From SHLQ01 sp964451305 (GTDB taxonomy: Bacteria; Actinomycetota; Acidimicrobiia; Acidimicrobiales; SHLQ01): a stretch of DNA of 64,000 nucleotides. Below are positions 50,710 through 60,030 of the stretch, one piece after another. Made by a program: the position numbers and the translations under genes. Location: contig CAYVHV010000006.1 in assembly GCA_964451305.1 (NCBI GenBank), positions 57,215 through 121,214 on the forward strand, given 5' to 3'. Numbering within the stretch: position 1 is the first letter of the stretch; every line of letters begins with the position of its first letter. The notes below the pieces were generated by a model. It did not search any database. It was not told where the DNA came from and was given only the letters and a program-made list of their open reading frames with translations.

Positions 50710-51836
50710 CCGCCGGCGTTGCGTCTTCTGACGATCTGGTCATCAGGCAGATTCACGAAGCCCTTTGGCGCCGAGATGACCAGGGAACGTCCGACGAGTT
50801 TGCACACATGGAAGACCGTCTCGTGGAGTTGGTCGATGCGTTGGCCCCTTTGGCGACCACGGATCGACGACAGTGCATCATCTCCGAAGTGCGCGCTCGA
50901 ATCGACGGCCTTGGCCCACTGCACGAGTTTGCCGAGGACCCGTCGATCACCGAGATCATGGTCAACGGTGGTGGCGACGTGTGGGTGGAGCGCGCTGGTC
51001 GCCTCAGCGACACCGGCCGCTGCCTCGAACGAACGGAGGTCGAGCATCTTCTGCGCCGCCTCGCGGCGCAGTCGGGTCGTCGCATCGACTTATCGAACCC
51101 GAGTGTCGATGTGCGCCTAGCCGACGGATCTCGCCTCCACGGAATCATCCCGCCCTTGGCGGTCGATGGTCCGTGTGTGACCATCCGACGCTTTGCCCAA
51201 CGTTCGGTCGAGCTCGATGATCTCTGCAGACCCGGTGGTGCGCTGCTTCTTCGAAATGCGGTCGCCGATTTCTCGACGATCGTCGTCGCTGGAGCGACGT
51301 CGTCGGGCAAGACCACGCTACTCAACGCTCTGAGCGACAGCTTCGAAGAGCGGACGAGGATCATCACCATCGAAGATGCTGCCGAGCTCAGCGTGCAGAG
51401 CGGCCACGTCGTGCGATTGGAGACGCGAAATGCCACCGAGGGCGTCGGTGCGGTTGGGCTCCGAGAACTTGTTCGCCATGCCTTGCGAATGCGTCCCGAT
51501 CGAATCATCTGCGGCGAGATGCGCGGCGCCGAGGCACTCGACCTGATCCAGGCAATGAACACCGGTCACCGGGGTTCGATGTCCACCGTTCACGCCAATA
51601 CGCCTGCGGATGCGATACGCCGGATCGAAACCATGATGTTGCTCGGCGATGCCGATCTTCCGCTCATCGCCATTCGGGAACAGTTGGCGTCGTGCATCGA
51701 CCTCATCGTGATGATGGCCCGCTGTTCGGATGGCCGCCGAGAGGTCACGTCGATCTCGTCGGTGCCGGACAGCCCGGGCGCGAGTTGGCAACTAACGACC
51801 GAGTACGAGGCTGCGCCCGCGGGAGAGGGCAGATGA
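50703..51836 (+). CDS. tadA: TadA/CpaF secretion ATPase
   Basis: A 377-residue hexameric ATPase driving pilin assembly. N-terminal helical domain, DPSITEIMVNGGGDVWVERAG, Walker A GATSSGKTTLLNAL, Asp box IITIEDAAEL, Walker B RPDRIICGEMRGAEALDLIQAMNTGHRGSM with the His box. This is the heli_sec_ATPase type found beside the DUF1998 helicase in actinobacteria. GTG/ATG start at 50703 overlaps the CpaE-like stop; end overlaps tadB. Confidence 0.93.
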   Translation: MVTAGVASSDDLVIRQIHEALWRRDDQGTSDEFAHMEDRLVELVDALAPLATTDRRQCIISEVRARIDGLGPLHEFAEDPSITEIMVNGGGDVWVERAGRLSDTGRCLERTEVEHLLRRLAAQSGRRIDLSNPSVDVRLADGSRLHGIIPPLAVDGPCVTIRRFAQRSVELDDLCRPGGALLLRNAVADFSTIVVAGATSSGKTTLLNALSDSFEERTRIITIEDAAELSVQSGHVVRLETRNATEGVGAVGLRELVRHALRMRPDRIICGEMRGAEALDLIQAMNTGHRGSMSTVHANTPADAIRRIETMMLLGDADLPLIAIREQLASCIDLIVMMARCSDGRREVTSISSVPDSPGASWQLTTEYEAAPAGEGR

Positions 51837-52423
51837 TAGCGAGAAGAGTGACCCCAATCCAGCAGCGAAACGAGGCCGTTTCTCGACGGTTTCGCCGGCG
51901 TTCATCGCCAGATGAGCACCTCCCCGAGATTGCTCTACGCCTCTCTCGGATCATCCGGGCGGGCGTGCCGCTCGAGTCATCGATCGTGCAGGTCGACCAA
52001 GACATGTTCCATCGACATCGGAGTTTGCGCATCGCAGCCTCGCATCTCTCGGTAGGTCGCCCGCTTGCCGACGTGAGTTGGGATTGGGCTGCGAATACCA
52101 GATCGGATGCCGAGCGGCTATTGGTTGGCGTCATCGAGATGGGAGTGGGGGCAGGGTCCGACCTTGCACAGGCGCTCGATGCGGTTGGCGAGGCGATTCG
52201 AGATGAGTCCGACCACGACAAGCGGCGCCGCATCTTGCTGACCCAGAGCCAGATGTCGGCGGCGGTGCTGGTGTGCCTTCCCGTACTCTTCGCCGCGGTC
52301 GCGTCGATCACTCGGGGCTTCGTCTATGGAAGCCGCCTGGGTATTGCCTTGCTCATCGGGGGACTGACATTCGATCTCCTCGGTGTGTTGTGGATCCGGC
52401 GGCTGTTGCGGAGGTTGACATGA
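51833..52423 (+). CDS. tadB: TadB-like type II secretion F-domain membrane protein
   Basis: A 196-residue inner-membrane platform protein. The T2SSF domain (LPEIALRLSRIIRAGVPLESSI...GAGSDLAQALDAVGEAIRDE) precedes two C-terminal helices (VLVCLPVLFAAVASI, IALLIGGLTFDLLGVLWI). It is shorter than classical TadB, as is usual in this actinobacterial cluster. ATG 51833 overlaps the tadA stop (ATGA); the end overlaps tadC the same way. Confidence 0.83.
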   Translation: MIARRVTPIQQRNEAVSRRFRRRSSPDEHLPEIALRLSRIIRAGVPLESSIVQVDQDMFHRHRSLRIAASHLSVGRPLADVSWDWAANTRSDAERLLVGVIEMGVGAGSDLAQALDAVGEAIRDESDHDKRRRILLTQSQMSAAVLVCLPVLFAAVASITRGFVYGSRLGIALLIGGLTFDLLGVLWIRRLLRRLT

Positions 52424-52938
52424 GCGGTGAGTCGATCTTGAAGCGCCGGCGTCGAGCTCGGAGACTCGCGCATGATCGAGCGACCGGTCTTCCGACGATC
52501 GTGATGTTGCTGAGCCTCGCCACCGCCGCTGGTCATAGCCCACGATCTGCAATCTTCTCCCTCGAACGACTGGTCGATGCCGGGGGAGCGGTCGGGGTCG
52601 TTGCGAAGGACTTCGCCATGGTTTCTGAGCGACTACGTCTCGGGGCCTCGCTCGACTCGGCCATCCTCGACTCGACCGTCGATGAACAAGGAGCACCCGA
52701 GATCATCCGAGTGCTCGATGTGCTCCGTCGCGCAGAACACGATGGAGGATCGCTTCAGATGCAGTTCGAGTTTCTCCTCCGTGACCTTCGGCGTCATCGG
52801 GCGAATGCACTCGACGAGGCAGCGCAACGGTTGACCGTGTCGCTCCTCTTCCCCCTCGTGCTGTGCATCCTGCCCGCGTTTGTTTTGCTGGCGATCGCGC
52901 CGCTACTCATCGAGGCCTTGCGGGGCCTGCCGACATAA
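52420..52938 (+). CDS. tadC: TadC-like type II secretion F-domain membrane protein
   Basis: A 172-residue partner of TadB. T2SSF domain (LPTIVMLLSLATAAGHSPRSAI..., LDVLRRAEHDGGSLQMQFEFLLRDLRRHRANALDEAAQR) and a final helix pair (LTVSLLFPLVLCILPAFVLLAIAPLL). ATG 52420 overlaps the tadB stop. Ends the ATPase/platform part of the operon. Confidence 0.83.
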   Translation: MSGESILKRRRRARRLAHDRATGLPTIVMLLSLATAAGHSPRSAIFSLERLVDAGGAVGVVAKDFAMVSERLRLGASLDSAILDSTVDEQGAPEIIRVLDVLRRAEHDGGSLQMQFEFLLRDLRRHRANALDEAAQRLTVSLLFPLVLCILPAFVLLAIAPLLIEALRGLPT

Positions 52939-53033
52939 CCCGCCATTCGTGTAGGGCTCTGCCCGCATCTCTCGGCCCGTCGCATTCGGCGATCCCCGGC
53001 CCTCTATGACAAGTCAGAAAGTGAGCAACGATC

Positions 53034-53240
53034 ATGTTGCACTCAACCATCGCCATCCGTTTCGTTCATGGCATTCAACGTCGGATCGAAGACGATCGCG
53101 GCCAGTCGACCGCCGAGTACGCGCTGCTGCTGCTCGGCGTTGCGACTATCGCGCTCATCGTCGTGACATGGGCGTCGGGCACCGGCAAGATCGGTGAACT
53201 ATTCGATGCGGTGATCGACTCGATCATCGGGCGAGTCTGA
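53034..53240 (+). CDS. Flp-type pilin (DUF4244)
   Basis: A 68-residue prepilin. A basic leader (RFVHGIQRRIEDDRG) precedes QSTAEYALLLLGVATIALIV, the hydrophobic N-terminal helix with the conserved Glu at position 5 of the mature part. The DRGQSTAEYA form is the DUF4244 actinobacterial Flp family. Likely the major pilus subunit. Stop overlaps the next start. Confidence 0.9.
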   Translation: MLHSTIAIRFVHGIQRRIEDDRGQSTAEYALLLLGVATIALIVVTWASGTGKIGELFDAVIDSIIGRV

Positions 53241-53671
53241 TGCGGCGCAGCGGTGAGGACGACGTTTCGGTCGCCGGAGGCGACATCGGCCAACGTTCCG
53301 ACGGGACAGTTCGCGACGATCGTGACCGTGGTCAGGCAACGCTGGAGATGGCGCTCGTCCTCCCGCTGCTCGTGTTGTGTTTGGCGGGGGTTGTCTGGGT
53401 TGGTCAGCTGATGACCATGCAGGTTCGGTTAGAGAACGCAGCGAGGGAGGGCGCCCGGGCTGCGGCAGTGGAGCCTGAAGCGGCAGAGGCGGTTGCGCAG
53501 GTCGCGGTTGCTCGGTCGGTCAATGGTGCAGCGGTGTCGACGAGTGTCGGCGCCGAGTTCGTGGAGGTGATGGTCAGCGTCCGAGTCGATGGGGTACCGA
53601 TCATCGGCGTCGGCGCTCGGACATTGGAGGCTGATGTGTCCATGCGCCGAGAAGACATCAACGGCCCGTGA
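53240..53671 (+). CDS. TadE-like pseudopilin
   Basis: A 143-residue protein with the TadE N-terminal motif DRDRGQATLEMALVLPLLVLCLAGVVWVG, then an extracellular part (QVRLENAAREGARAAAVEP...). TadE proteins are minor pilins. ATG 53240 overlaps the stop of the Flp gene. In related genomes a second TadE-like gene follows; here the next intact gene is on the other strand. Confidence 0.88.
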   Translation: MRRSGEDDVSVAGGDIGQRSDGTVRDDRDRGQATLEMALVLPLLVLCLAGVVWVGQLMTMQVRLENAAREGARAAAVEPEAAEAVAQVAVARSVNGAAVSTSVGAEFVEVMVSVRVDGVPIIGVGARTLEADVSMRREDINGP

Positions 53672-53694
53672 GCTCGGAGACCTCGCGCGCTCAG

Positions 53695-54111
53695 CTATTC
53701 CTCTTCTTGGTCGTCCTCTGGGTTGCCGAAAGAAAGCCCTCCGCTGGAGAACGTCGTGCCGTAGGTGGCGCCAAGGCTTGCCACCTGATTGAAGGCATCG
53801 ACGACCTGAGTGACGTTGAGTTCGCGCAGGGGATGGATGAACGCGCTCCAGACAAGGTCACCCGATATTGCGTACCGGGCATCGAGTGCTCGGTCGAAGT
53901 TCGCTCGCATCAGCTCGATCGCGAGACTCTCGTCCACCTGAGCGACCTCGCCGACCGGCGAGATCACACGCATCCGGTTGTGTGTCTCGTCGGTGAGCAC
54001 GATCAGACGTTGTCCGTAGTAGTCGAACTGCCACCTGCCGAGATCGTCGTGGTGGATGACATCCGCGTGCTCGCGGATCATTGCGTCCAGTCGTTCGTTC
54101 GTCATGGTCAT
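53695..54111 (-). CDS. Uncharacterised 138-residue protein (YbjN/secretion-chaperone-like)
   Basis: An acidic soluble protein: MTNERLDAMIREHADVIHHD, then WQFDYYGQRLIVLTDETHNRMRVISPV (beta), a helix-rich part (QVDESLAIELMRANFDRALDARYAI) and HPLRELNVTQVVDAFNQVASLGATYG. The alternating pattern recalls the YbjN/type III chaperone-like fold of actinobacterial proteins, but I cannot assign a family firmly. It ends within 24 bp of the convergent tadE-like gene and starts the interruption of the pilus/helicase cluster. Confidence 0.6.
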   Translation of the reverse strand: MTMTNERLDAMIREHADVIHHDDLGRWQFDYYGQRLIVLTDETHNRMRVISPVGEVAQVDESLAIELMRANFDRALDARYAISGDLVWSAFIHPLRELNVTQVVDAFNQVASLGATYGTTFSSGGLSFGNPEDDQEEE

Positions 54112-54172
54112 GGGTTCTCAGTATGACCCGTTCCGACTGCGACGAGCTCGTGCCGTCTGGTGACTGTCGGTG

Positions 54173-55309
54173 TTACCCGGCGAGACGGTCGGGAGTTGCG
54201 TGGCTGAGCATCGAATCGACGGCTCGGACGACCTCGTCCTCGGGGACCGAGATGTCGCTGTTCGAACCTTGCCTCTTGCGCGCCGTTGGTTGGCCCCGGA
54301 GGAACCCATGAGGGTTGCCGAACGCTGCGCTCATCTCTTGGTAGCAGCGGTTGATCCGATGGTCGTTGTCGAATGCCTGAAGCTCGAGCACCTTGGTTCC
54401 CCGCGGAGCGAAGAGGATGTTCGTGAGCGCCGCCCCATAGGGGCCGACGACAGCTTCGGCTTGTGAGAACAGTTCGCGTTCCTCGGCGAGCGTCATGCCC
54501 GCGGTACTGACGTACTCAAACCCAAACTCACGCTCAAGGCGTTCGGCAATCTCTTGTTCGTCGATCATCTTGCGAGTCGTCGCGTTTGATCCGCGGCCGA
54601 CAAAGAGACGTCGATGCCCTGGCTCTGGTTCATTGATGACGAAGCGAGACCTGAGCCAGTTGATCTGCTCGGGGGGAATGCCAGCGACATAACGCGTGAG
54701 GATGGCGACGTGCGCATTCTTTGCTCGGCATGGGCGGGTGATGACCTGTTCAGGCCGGAGGCCAAGGAACGAAAGTGTCTCGACCTGCCAGTCCTTTAGT
54801 GGCGCTCCGACATAGACGTGATCGAGCTCGATGCCTGCGCGTTCGTAATGGTTGAGCATTGGGGCTGTCAGAAGTAGCCAGTGGTAGAAGTTGTCGACCC
54901 ACGTGTTCGATAGGTACGCAACGTTGTCGAAGGTCTCCTCGACGTCTTCGAGTCGTTCGAGCGCGACAGGAAGTTCTCCGAACGGGAAGTTGCTCTCGTA
55001 CAGAACGCGTCGGTCGCCGTCGAATGCGTGGCGATTGCGGAAGGTTCCGTCACCGTTCTCGATCGTGACGACCATCGCTTGTTGGTCATAGTCGGTCGAC
55101 GTCATGGTCTGACCGAACTCGACCGACACCGGTGAGTAGTCGCCAACCTCTCGAACTCCCCATCGGGATGTGTCAGCAATCGCTGACGAGTACGGGAGCG
55201 CGAACGATGAACTCAACCGCCGTGCTGGTAGCGATGTTGCGACCACTGCCTTGCGCACCTGCTGCAAGTTCAGGTGTCGAACCGCCTGTGCTAATTGCCC
55301 GCCCGCCAT
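54173..55309 (-). CDS. GT61 (DUF563) family glycosyltransferase
   Basis: A 378-residue protein of the DUF563/GT61 family. NTWVDNFYHWLLLTAPML (FYHW motif), RRLFVGRGSNATTRKMIDE and the C-terminal EAVVGPYGAALTNILFAPRGTKVLELQ (GPHGA-L-N-FA family pattern, with Y for H here) are diagnostic. It transfers a sugar, probably to a surface glycan. ATG 55309 is favoured; a GTG 27 bp upstream is possible. It lies inside the otherwise conserved Tad/helicase neighbourhood. Confidence 0.82.
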   Translation of the reverse strand: MAGGQLAQAVRHLNLQQVRKAVVATSLPARRLSSSFALPYSSAIADTSRWGVREVGDYSPVSVEFGQTMTSTDYDQQAMVVTIENGDGTFRNRHAFDGDRRVLYESNFPFGELPVALERLEDVEETFDNVAYLSNTWVDNFYHWLLLTAPMLNHYERAGIELDHVYVGAPLKDWQVETLSFLGLRPEQVITRPCRAKNAHVAILTRYVAGIPPEQINWLRSRFVINEPEPGHRRLFVGRGSNATTRKMIDEQEIAERLEREFGFEYVSTAGMTLAEERELFSQAEAVVGPYGAALTNILFAPRGTKVLELQAFDNDHRINRCYQEMSAAFGNPHGFLRGQPTARKRQGSNSDISVPEDEVVRAVDSMLSHATPDRLAG

Positions 55310-55751
55310 ATCTCGTCCCCCCGCTGCTCGCCGCACGACTACAGATGATTTCGGCGAACTAGTAGCAAATGTAGCGAGTCACGTGGCGTTATGCGATGTC
55401 GAGCAGCCCAAAGAGTGGGAAAATTCTCACACATTGCGCACATGTAGTGGCCTGAATTGCATGAGAGGTCACGCGGGCACTTTATTGTGAAAAAATCCAC
55501 GCTCACTTATGCGTGAAGTGATGTATTGGGCCGATTGGCGCCTCACGTTGGACATTTCGAGTTGCGCCCTGACTAAATTTGGTCGATGTGGACAATTTCC
55601 CGCGACTTCTTGGCATCTCAGCCGTCTAATTACTTGTAAGCGCTGTGCAGGTATCCCGCCACCTGTACAGCGCTTACCTATTTTTGCCGCGGCACCACCG
55701 TTTATGGCAGGCCGTTCGGCCCTAGAAGATCTCGCTCGAAATGGGGACAAT
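55310..55751. other. 442-bp AT-richer intergenic region
   Basis: Noticeably richer in A/T than its surroundings (for example 55420-55510 and 55560-55640). Contains the hairpin-plus-T-run at 55636-55685, which could only serve transcription coming from the left on the plus strand. No gene is seen upstream of it in this region, so a short non-coding transcript is possible. No protein gene supported. Confidence 0.45.
55636..55686 (+). terminator. Strong hairpin with T-run
   Basis: 17-bp arms with one mismatch (55636-55652 and 55661-55677), 8-nt loop, followed by CTATTTTTG. Reads as a rho-independent terminator on the plus strand. Confidence 0.75.
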
Positions 55752-57197
55752 ATGAGTCATGCACGACGTCCGTTTCTCCCCCAAGCGCGCCAGAATAGCC
55801 TTGTGAGTAGGTCGTTTCTTCGGCGGAACGTAGTCCTTATCGTTAGCGCGCTCGCTCTGATTCTCGCCGCATGCGGCGGAAGCGATGATGCTGGCCTCAG
55901 TGCCCCTGTCGCCGAAGTTGACGAGCCCGAATTGCTCGAACCGGCGGAAGGTCGAGACGTCACCAACGATGACGAGCTGTTGGCCGAAGGCAACGACATC
56001 ACGGTTGCCGAACCGCTGCCTGAGATCAGCGGAGAACCAACGGCACCGTCGGGGCTGACCGTCGTCAGCACCGGTGAAGGCACGATCAACATCGAATGGG
56101 ATGCGTCCCGTGAGGACGGTATTTCCCGGTACGAAGTACTTCGCTCAGCCGCCGGTGGTGGAACGACGACCGTCGAAGTCAACGGCACGTCATACTCCGA
56201 TACCGGCCTCACCGATGGTGATATCTTCAGCTATCGAGTGATTGCGCTTCGCGATAACGAACGAAGTGATCTCAGCGAAGCGGTGACCGCTCAGGTCGGG
56301 GTCGACACCAACCCGCCTCGCCGCCCTGGCCGTCCAGAGATTTCCGAAACCGCCTCCGGTCAAGTACTCACGTGGGCCCCAACTGAAGACGTCTCAGGAA
56401 TCGGTGGCTACATCTTGACCCGCGAAGTCGACGGCACTGTCGTGAACCTCGACGCCGGCACAGAGACGTCCTTCCGTGACGACCTTCCCGCCGGTGTCGT
56501 TGCCACCTACGAAGTGATTGCCTTCGATCGTGTTGGCAACGCCAGCGAGCCAAGCCGCAACACGACGATTCTGACCGGCCGTCCAGCGGACAACGTCGTC
56601 ATCGTCGTGTCCGAACAAGGCGAAGCGGGCAACACGTTTGCGACCTCGCGCCTCGAACGCGAACTCCTCGACGCTGGCTACACCATCTCGTGGTTCGAAG
56701 ATGGCGAGTTCGATTCCAACGTCACAACTCGAGATGACCTCGTCCTGCTGCTCGGTGATGTGAAAGGTGATGGCTTCGACTGGAACATCTTCTTCACCGA
56801 CGCAACGGTTGTTGGGTTGAAGGCCAGCTTCATTCAGGCCGGTGGAATCCTCGATACCCCACCCAAGCTCGATCGCATCTCGGCGGTCACGTACGACTCG
56901 CCGACGAGCGAACCCCGCACGGTCACAACCTCCACGTTGGCCGAGCCGAACCCGGTCGTGTTCTTGCCGGAGAACGAGCAGATCCCCGATCTCCAAGTGT
57001 GGATGCGTCCATCGTTCTCATCGACGAGCGCCATCGCAGGCATCATCGCTCAAGGTGGGGTGCTCGCCTCTGGTGACGAAGCCCCTGGCTGCCGGGCGTT
57101 CTATCCGGGCAACAACGAAAGCCTGGCTCAGACCACCGCCGAGGGATACGCGCTTCTCGTCGACTTCGTCGACGACGTGCGAACAGCCTGCGGCTGA
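55752..57197 (+). CDS. Lipoprotein with two fibronectin type III domains
   Basis: A 481-residue surface protein. Signal RRNVVLIVSALALILAAC with lipobox; GTG 55803 would give a shorter signal peptide than ATG 55752. An acidic linker follows, then two FN3 domains: APSGLTVVSTGEGTINIEWD... (residues ~100-185) and RPGRPEISETASGQVLTWAP... (~190-285). The last ~190 residues (NVVIVVSEQGEAGNTFATSR...DDLVLLLGDVKGDGFDW) look like an alpha/beta domain of unknown type. Probably a cell-surface binding protein. It interrupts the Tad/helicase synteny together with GT61. Confidence 0.72.
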   Translation: MSHARRPFLPQARQNSLVSRSFLRRNVVLIVSALALILAACGGSDDAGLSAPVAEVDEPELLEPAEGRDVTNDDELLAEGNDITVAEPLPEISGEPTAPSGLTVVSTGEGTINIEWDASREDGISRYEVLRSAAGGGTTTVEVNGTSYSDTGLTDGDIFSYRVIALRDNERSDLSEAVTAQVGVDTNPPRRPGRPEISETASGQVLTWAPTEDVSGIGGYILTREVDGTVVNLDAGTETSFRDDLPAGVVATYEVIAFDRVGNASEPSRNTTILTGRPADNVVIVVSEQGEAGNTFATSRLERELLDAGYTISWFEDGEFDSNVTTRDDLVLLLGDVKGDGFDWNIFFTDATVVGLKASFIQAGGILDTPPKLDRISAVTYDSPTSEPRTVTTSTLAEPNPVVFLPENEQIPDLQVWMRPSFSSTSAIAGIIAQGGVLASGDEAPGCRAFYPGNNESLAQTTAEGYALLVDFVDDVRTACG

Positions 57198-57224
57198 GCA
57201 AAACAGCCTGCGGCTGCGCTAGCG
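57184..57224. repeat. Tandem 13-bp palindromic repeats between convergent genes
   Basis: CAGCC-TGC-GGCTG at 57184-57196 and again at 57204-57216, followed by GCGCTAGCGC. The first copy encodes the C-terminus of the lipoprotein. Could act as a two-way terminator between convergent genes. Confidence 0.5.
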
Positions 57225-59540
57225 CAGCAGGATCTGTTGGAGTAGCGAGATCGCAGCGTGCTTGTCGAGTGGATCGTTACCGTTTCCGCACTTGGGTGAC
57301 TGCACGCACGACGGGCAGCCATCGGAACAGGCACAGCTTCGCATCGACTCCAACGTTGCCATCAGGTGGCGGTCGCGTTCTTTGAAACCAAGTTCGGCCA
57401 CACCCGAGCCACCAGGGTGCGCGTCGTAGATAAAGATGGTCGGTCCGCCCGCGCCACTGTGCCATGGTGTCGACACGCCACCGACATCCCAGCGGTCGCA
57501 GATCGCGAAGAGTGGAAGCATGCCGATGCCCGCATGCTCGGCAGCGTGGAGTGCTCCGGGAACTGCAGACGCATCGACCCCCGCCGCTTCGATAATCCCG
57601 GCCGGAACGACATACCAGAAGGCTCGGGTGTGCAGCGTCGACGGTGGAAGGTCGAGCGTCTCGTTGCTAAGGATTCGGCGACTACGAACTTCGCGTCGCT
57701 GGTACCCAGTGACCTGACTGGTGACCTCGACCGAACCAACGAAAACCTCGACCTGATCGTCCCCGGTCGCCATACCGACAAGGCCGTGGTCGTCGGCCTT
57801 CACGACCGAGATGTCGATCGTCGAACGAGGCTGGGTGTACTCGTCGCCATCAGAATCCTCAACCGTCGCAACACGATCGTCGAGGTCGAGCTCGGTGACC
57901 CGATACGGCTTGCCTTGATGGAGATAGATCGCACCCGGGTGTGTGACCGAACAGGCCCGGGCCGCGTCGACGGTGCCAACGGTCGAGCCGTCTTTGCGCA
58001 CGATCTGAAGTTCGTCGGCAGACCCCGAGCGCAGGCCGACCCCACGTGATGGCCTCCCACGCTCGGCATAGACCGCCATCGGCGAGCCGGTCCCCGAAGG
58101 CTTGAGGAGCAGCCCATCATCGACCACAAGATCGCGGACCCCGTCGTCGAGTGCGTCACCCCAATACGCATCGTCGTCGTGAGTGAGCGGCTTCTCGAAC
58201 GCCGCGCATTTCAGGTGTGGTCCGAGGATGAACGGGTTGGTGGGGTTGATGACCGCCCGCTCAGGTTCTCGGGTGAGGAGTTCGTGCGGGTGCGCCATGA
58301 TCCACTGATCGAGTTGATCGTCGCCGGCAACGAGCACCGCAGTGCTCGACTGATGGCCACGACCGGCGCGGCCCATCTGTTGCCACATCGATGCAACCGT
58401 TCCCGGGAAGCCATTCAAAACGCAGGCCTCGAGCCCGCCCACGTCGATGCCGAGCTCCAGCGCTGATGTCGCCACGACGCCGTTGAGCGTTCCGTCGAAC
58501 AACTCGTGCTCGATGGTGCGGCGCTCGTTTGCGAGGTAGCCAGCCCGATACGTCCGGACCGAATCTCGCGCCGCTGTTGGGAGCCGGCGCGAGATATCTC
58601 CGGTGACCAGCTCAGCTCCGCGACGGCTTCGACAAAACACGATGGTGCGATGGTCGCGCCTGATCAACTCGGCAGCGACACTCGCCGTCTCCGCGTTCGT
58701 CGATGTTCTGATGCCCTGGACCTCGTCGACGATCGGCGGATTCAACATGACGATCGTGCGCTCGCCGCGAGGCGAACCATCGTTGGTCACCTCGGTGACG
58801 GGAACACCACAGAGTTCGGTGGCGAGTTCGCCCGGCGCGCCGATCGTTGCGGATGTGAAGATAAATGTCGGGTCCGAACCGTAGTGATGGCAGAGGCGGC
58901 GGAGTCGTCGAAGCACGTGCGACACATGAGTTCCGAACACGCCGCGCAATACGTGCAGCTCGTCGATCACGACATGATCGAGTCGTGAGAGGAAGGTCGA
59001 CCACCGGGCGTGTCCAGGGAGGATTCCGGCGTGCACCATCTCCGGGTTCGTGAGAACCACATTTGCTGTCGAGCGAACCCACGACCGTTGTTCTGGGCTC
59101 GAATCGCCGTCGTATGTGCCTGCGACGACCTGAGGAAACTTCAGCTGGTGCAACGCTCGCAACTGATCTTGCGCCAACGCCTTGGTCGGGAAGAGCAGAA
59201 GTGCAGTGCCGATATCGCCCTGTCGAGCGGCGGCCTCAGCGATTGGAATTTGGTAGCAGCGGGACTTGCCCGACGCGGTGCCCGTCGCGATGACGACGGA
59301 ATGGTTTGCTCGAACGAGATCGATGGCTTCGGCCTGATGGGTGAAGAGCTGCTCTCCGCCGAGAGCGTTCGCGACCCCGCTACTGATCGGAGCGATCGAC
59401 GTTGCGAACCGAGCTGGTCGGCTCGGCTGGCGTTCGACGTGCGCGAGGCGACCGTCCTCGGCGAGCTGTTCGATGAGATCATCGAAAGGTGCACCGTGAG
59501 GTGTTGGGAGGTCGCGTACGGGTACCTCCACGATGGCCAT
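57219..59540 (-). CDS. DEAD/DEAH-box helicase with DUF1998 domain (MrfA/YprA-like)
   Basis: A 773-residue superfamily 2 helicase. Walker A ATGTASGKSRCYQIPI, DExH box VIDELHVLRG, FTSATIG (motif III), VFCRSRRGAE, and motif VI QMGRAGRGHQSS. The C-terminal DUF1998 domain has the four-cysteine cluster CACSDGCPSCVQSPKC. Bacillus MrfA (YprA) of this architecture takes part in mitomycin-damage repair; in actinobacteria it marks the helicase/secretion neighbourhood (TIGR03817). Start taken at ATG 59540; GTG 59555 is possible. Convergent with the FN3 lipoprotein, divergent from the STAS gene. Confidence 0.92.
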   Translation of the reverse strand: MAIVEVPVRDLPTPHGAPFDDLIEQLAEDGRLAHVERQPSRPARFATSIAPISSGVANALGGEQLFTHQAEAIDLVRANHSVVIATGTASGKSRCYQIPIAEAAARQGDIGTALLLFPTKALAQDQLRALHQLKFPQVVAGTYDGDSSPEQRSWVRSTANVVLTNPEMVHAGILPGHARWSTFLSRLDHVVIDELHVLRGVFGTHVSHVLRRLRRLCHHYGSDPTFIFTSATIGAPGELATELCGVPVTEVTNDGSPRGERTIVMLNPPIVDEVQGIRTSTNAETASVAAELIRRDHRTIVFCRSRRGAELVTGDISRRLPTAARDSVRTYRAGYLANERRTIEHELFDGTLNGVVATSALELGIDVGGLEACVLNGFPGTVASMWQQMGRAGRGHQSSTAVLVAGDDQLDQWIMAHPHELLTREPERAVINPTNPFILGPHLKCAAFEKPLTHDDDAYWGDALDDGVRDLVVDDGLLLKPSGTGSPMAVYAERGRPSRGVGLRSGSADELQIVRKDGSTVGTVDAARACSVTHPGAIYLHQGKPYRVTELDLDDRVATVEDSDGDEYTQPRSTIDISVVKADDHGLVGMATGDDQVEVFVGSVEVTSQVTGYQRREVRSRRILSNETLDLPPSTLHTRAFWYVVPAGIIEAAGVDASAVPGALHAAEHAGIGMLPLFAICDRWDVGGVSTPWHSGAGGPTIFIYDAHPGGSGVAELGFKERDRHLMATLESMRSCACSDGCPSCVQSPKCGNGNDPLDKHAAISLLQQILLR

Positions 59541-59643
59541 GGCTAAGTATCGCACCTCCCTGTGACAAGCGGGATCACCACCAGCCCGACGATTACGTGA
59601 TCCCAGCGGCTTAAATGTCGGGCGATTCGGCCGTTAGGATTCG

Positions 59644-60030
59644 GTGGTGCAGATTTCGCGGCGCACTGATGCGCTTGAGGAACATATGATCGTCGGTTTG
59701 TCCGGCGACATCGACTTGAGCGCGGTCGCAAACGTACGGTCGGCCTTTCACGAGGCGATCAACGATGGATGGGCCACCGTTCTCGTCGATCTCACGAACG
59801 TCACCTTTGTCGACTCTGCGACCCTCGGAATTCTCATCGGGCTTCATCGACGTTGTCGCGAGATGGGAGGAGCCTGCGTTCTGGTAGGCCCTCAACCCGA
59901 GGTCTCGCGAATCCTTTCCTTGAGCGGCCTCGATGCCCTATTGCTCGTCGCACCCACGATCGAGACCGCATGCACACTCGCGAGCGAGAATTCCACACCG
60001 AACACGGCAACAACCGGTGCGAACCAATGA
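59644..60030 (+). CDS. STAS-domain anti-sigma factor antagonist (RsbV/SpoIIAA-like)
   Basis: A 128-residue STAS protein. MIVGLSGDIDLSAVANVRSA, VLVDLTNVTFVDSATLGILI carries the phosphorylatable Ser in the FVDSATLG motif. When unphosphorylated such proteins bind the kinase anti-sigma factor and free a sigma factor. The start is GTG 59644 or 59647. Its stop overlaps the next start (ATGA), so it is coupled to its probable partner kinase. Confidence 0.88.
   Translation: MVQISRRTDALEEHMIVGLSGDIDLSAVANVRSAFHEAINDGWATVLVDLTNVTFVDSATLGILIGLHRRCREMGGACVLVGPQPEVSRILSLSGLDALLLVAPTIETACTLASENSTPNTATTGANQ

Noticed and set aside
53668..54126. Plus-strand frame that might be the missing second TadE-like gene
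   Set aside because: Only its first few residues could fit a start coupled to tadE. The rest is antisense to the 138-residue gene and lacks the hydrophobic TadE helix.
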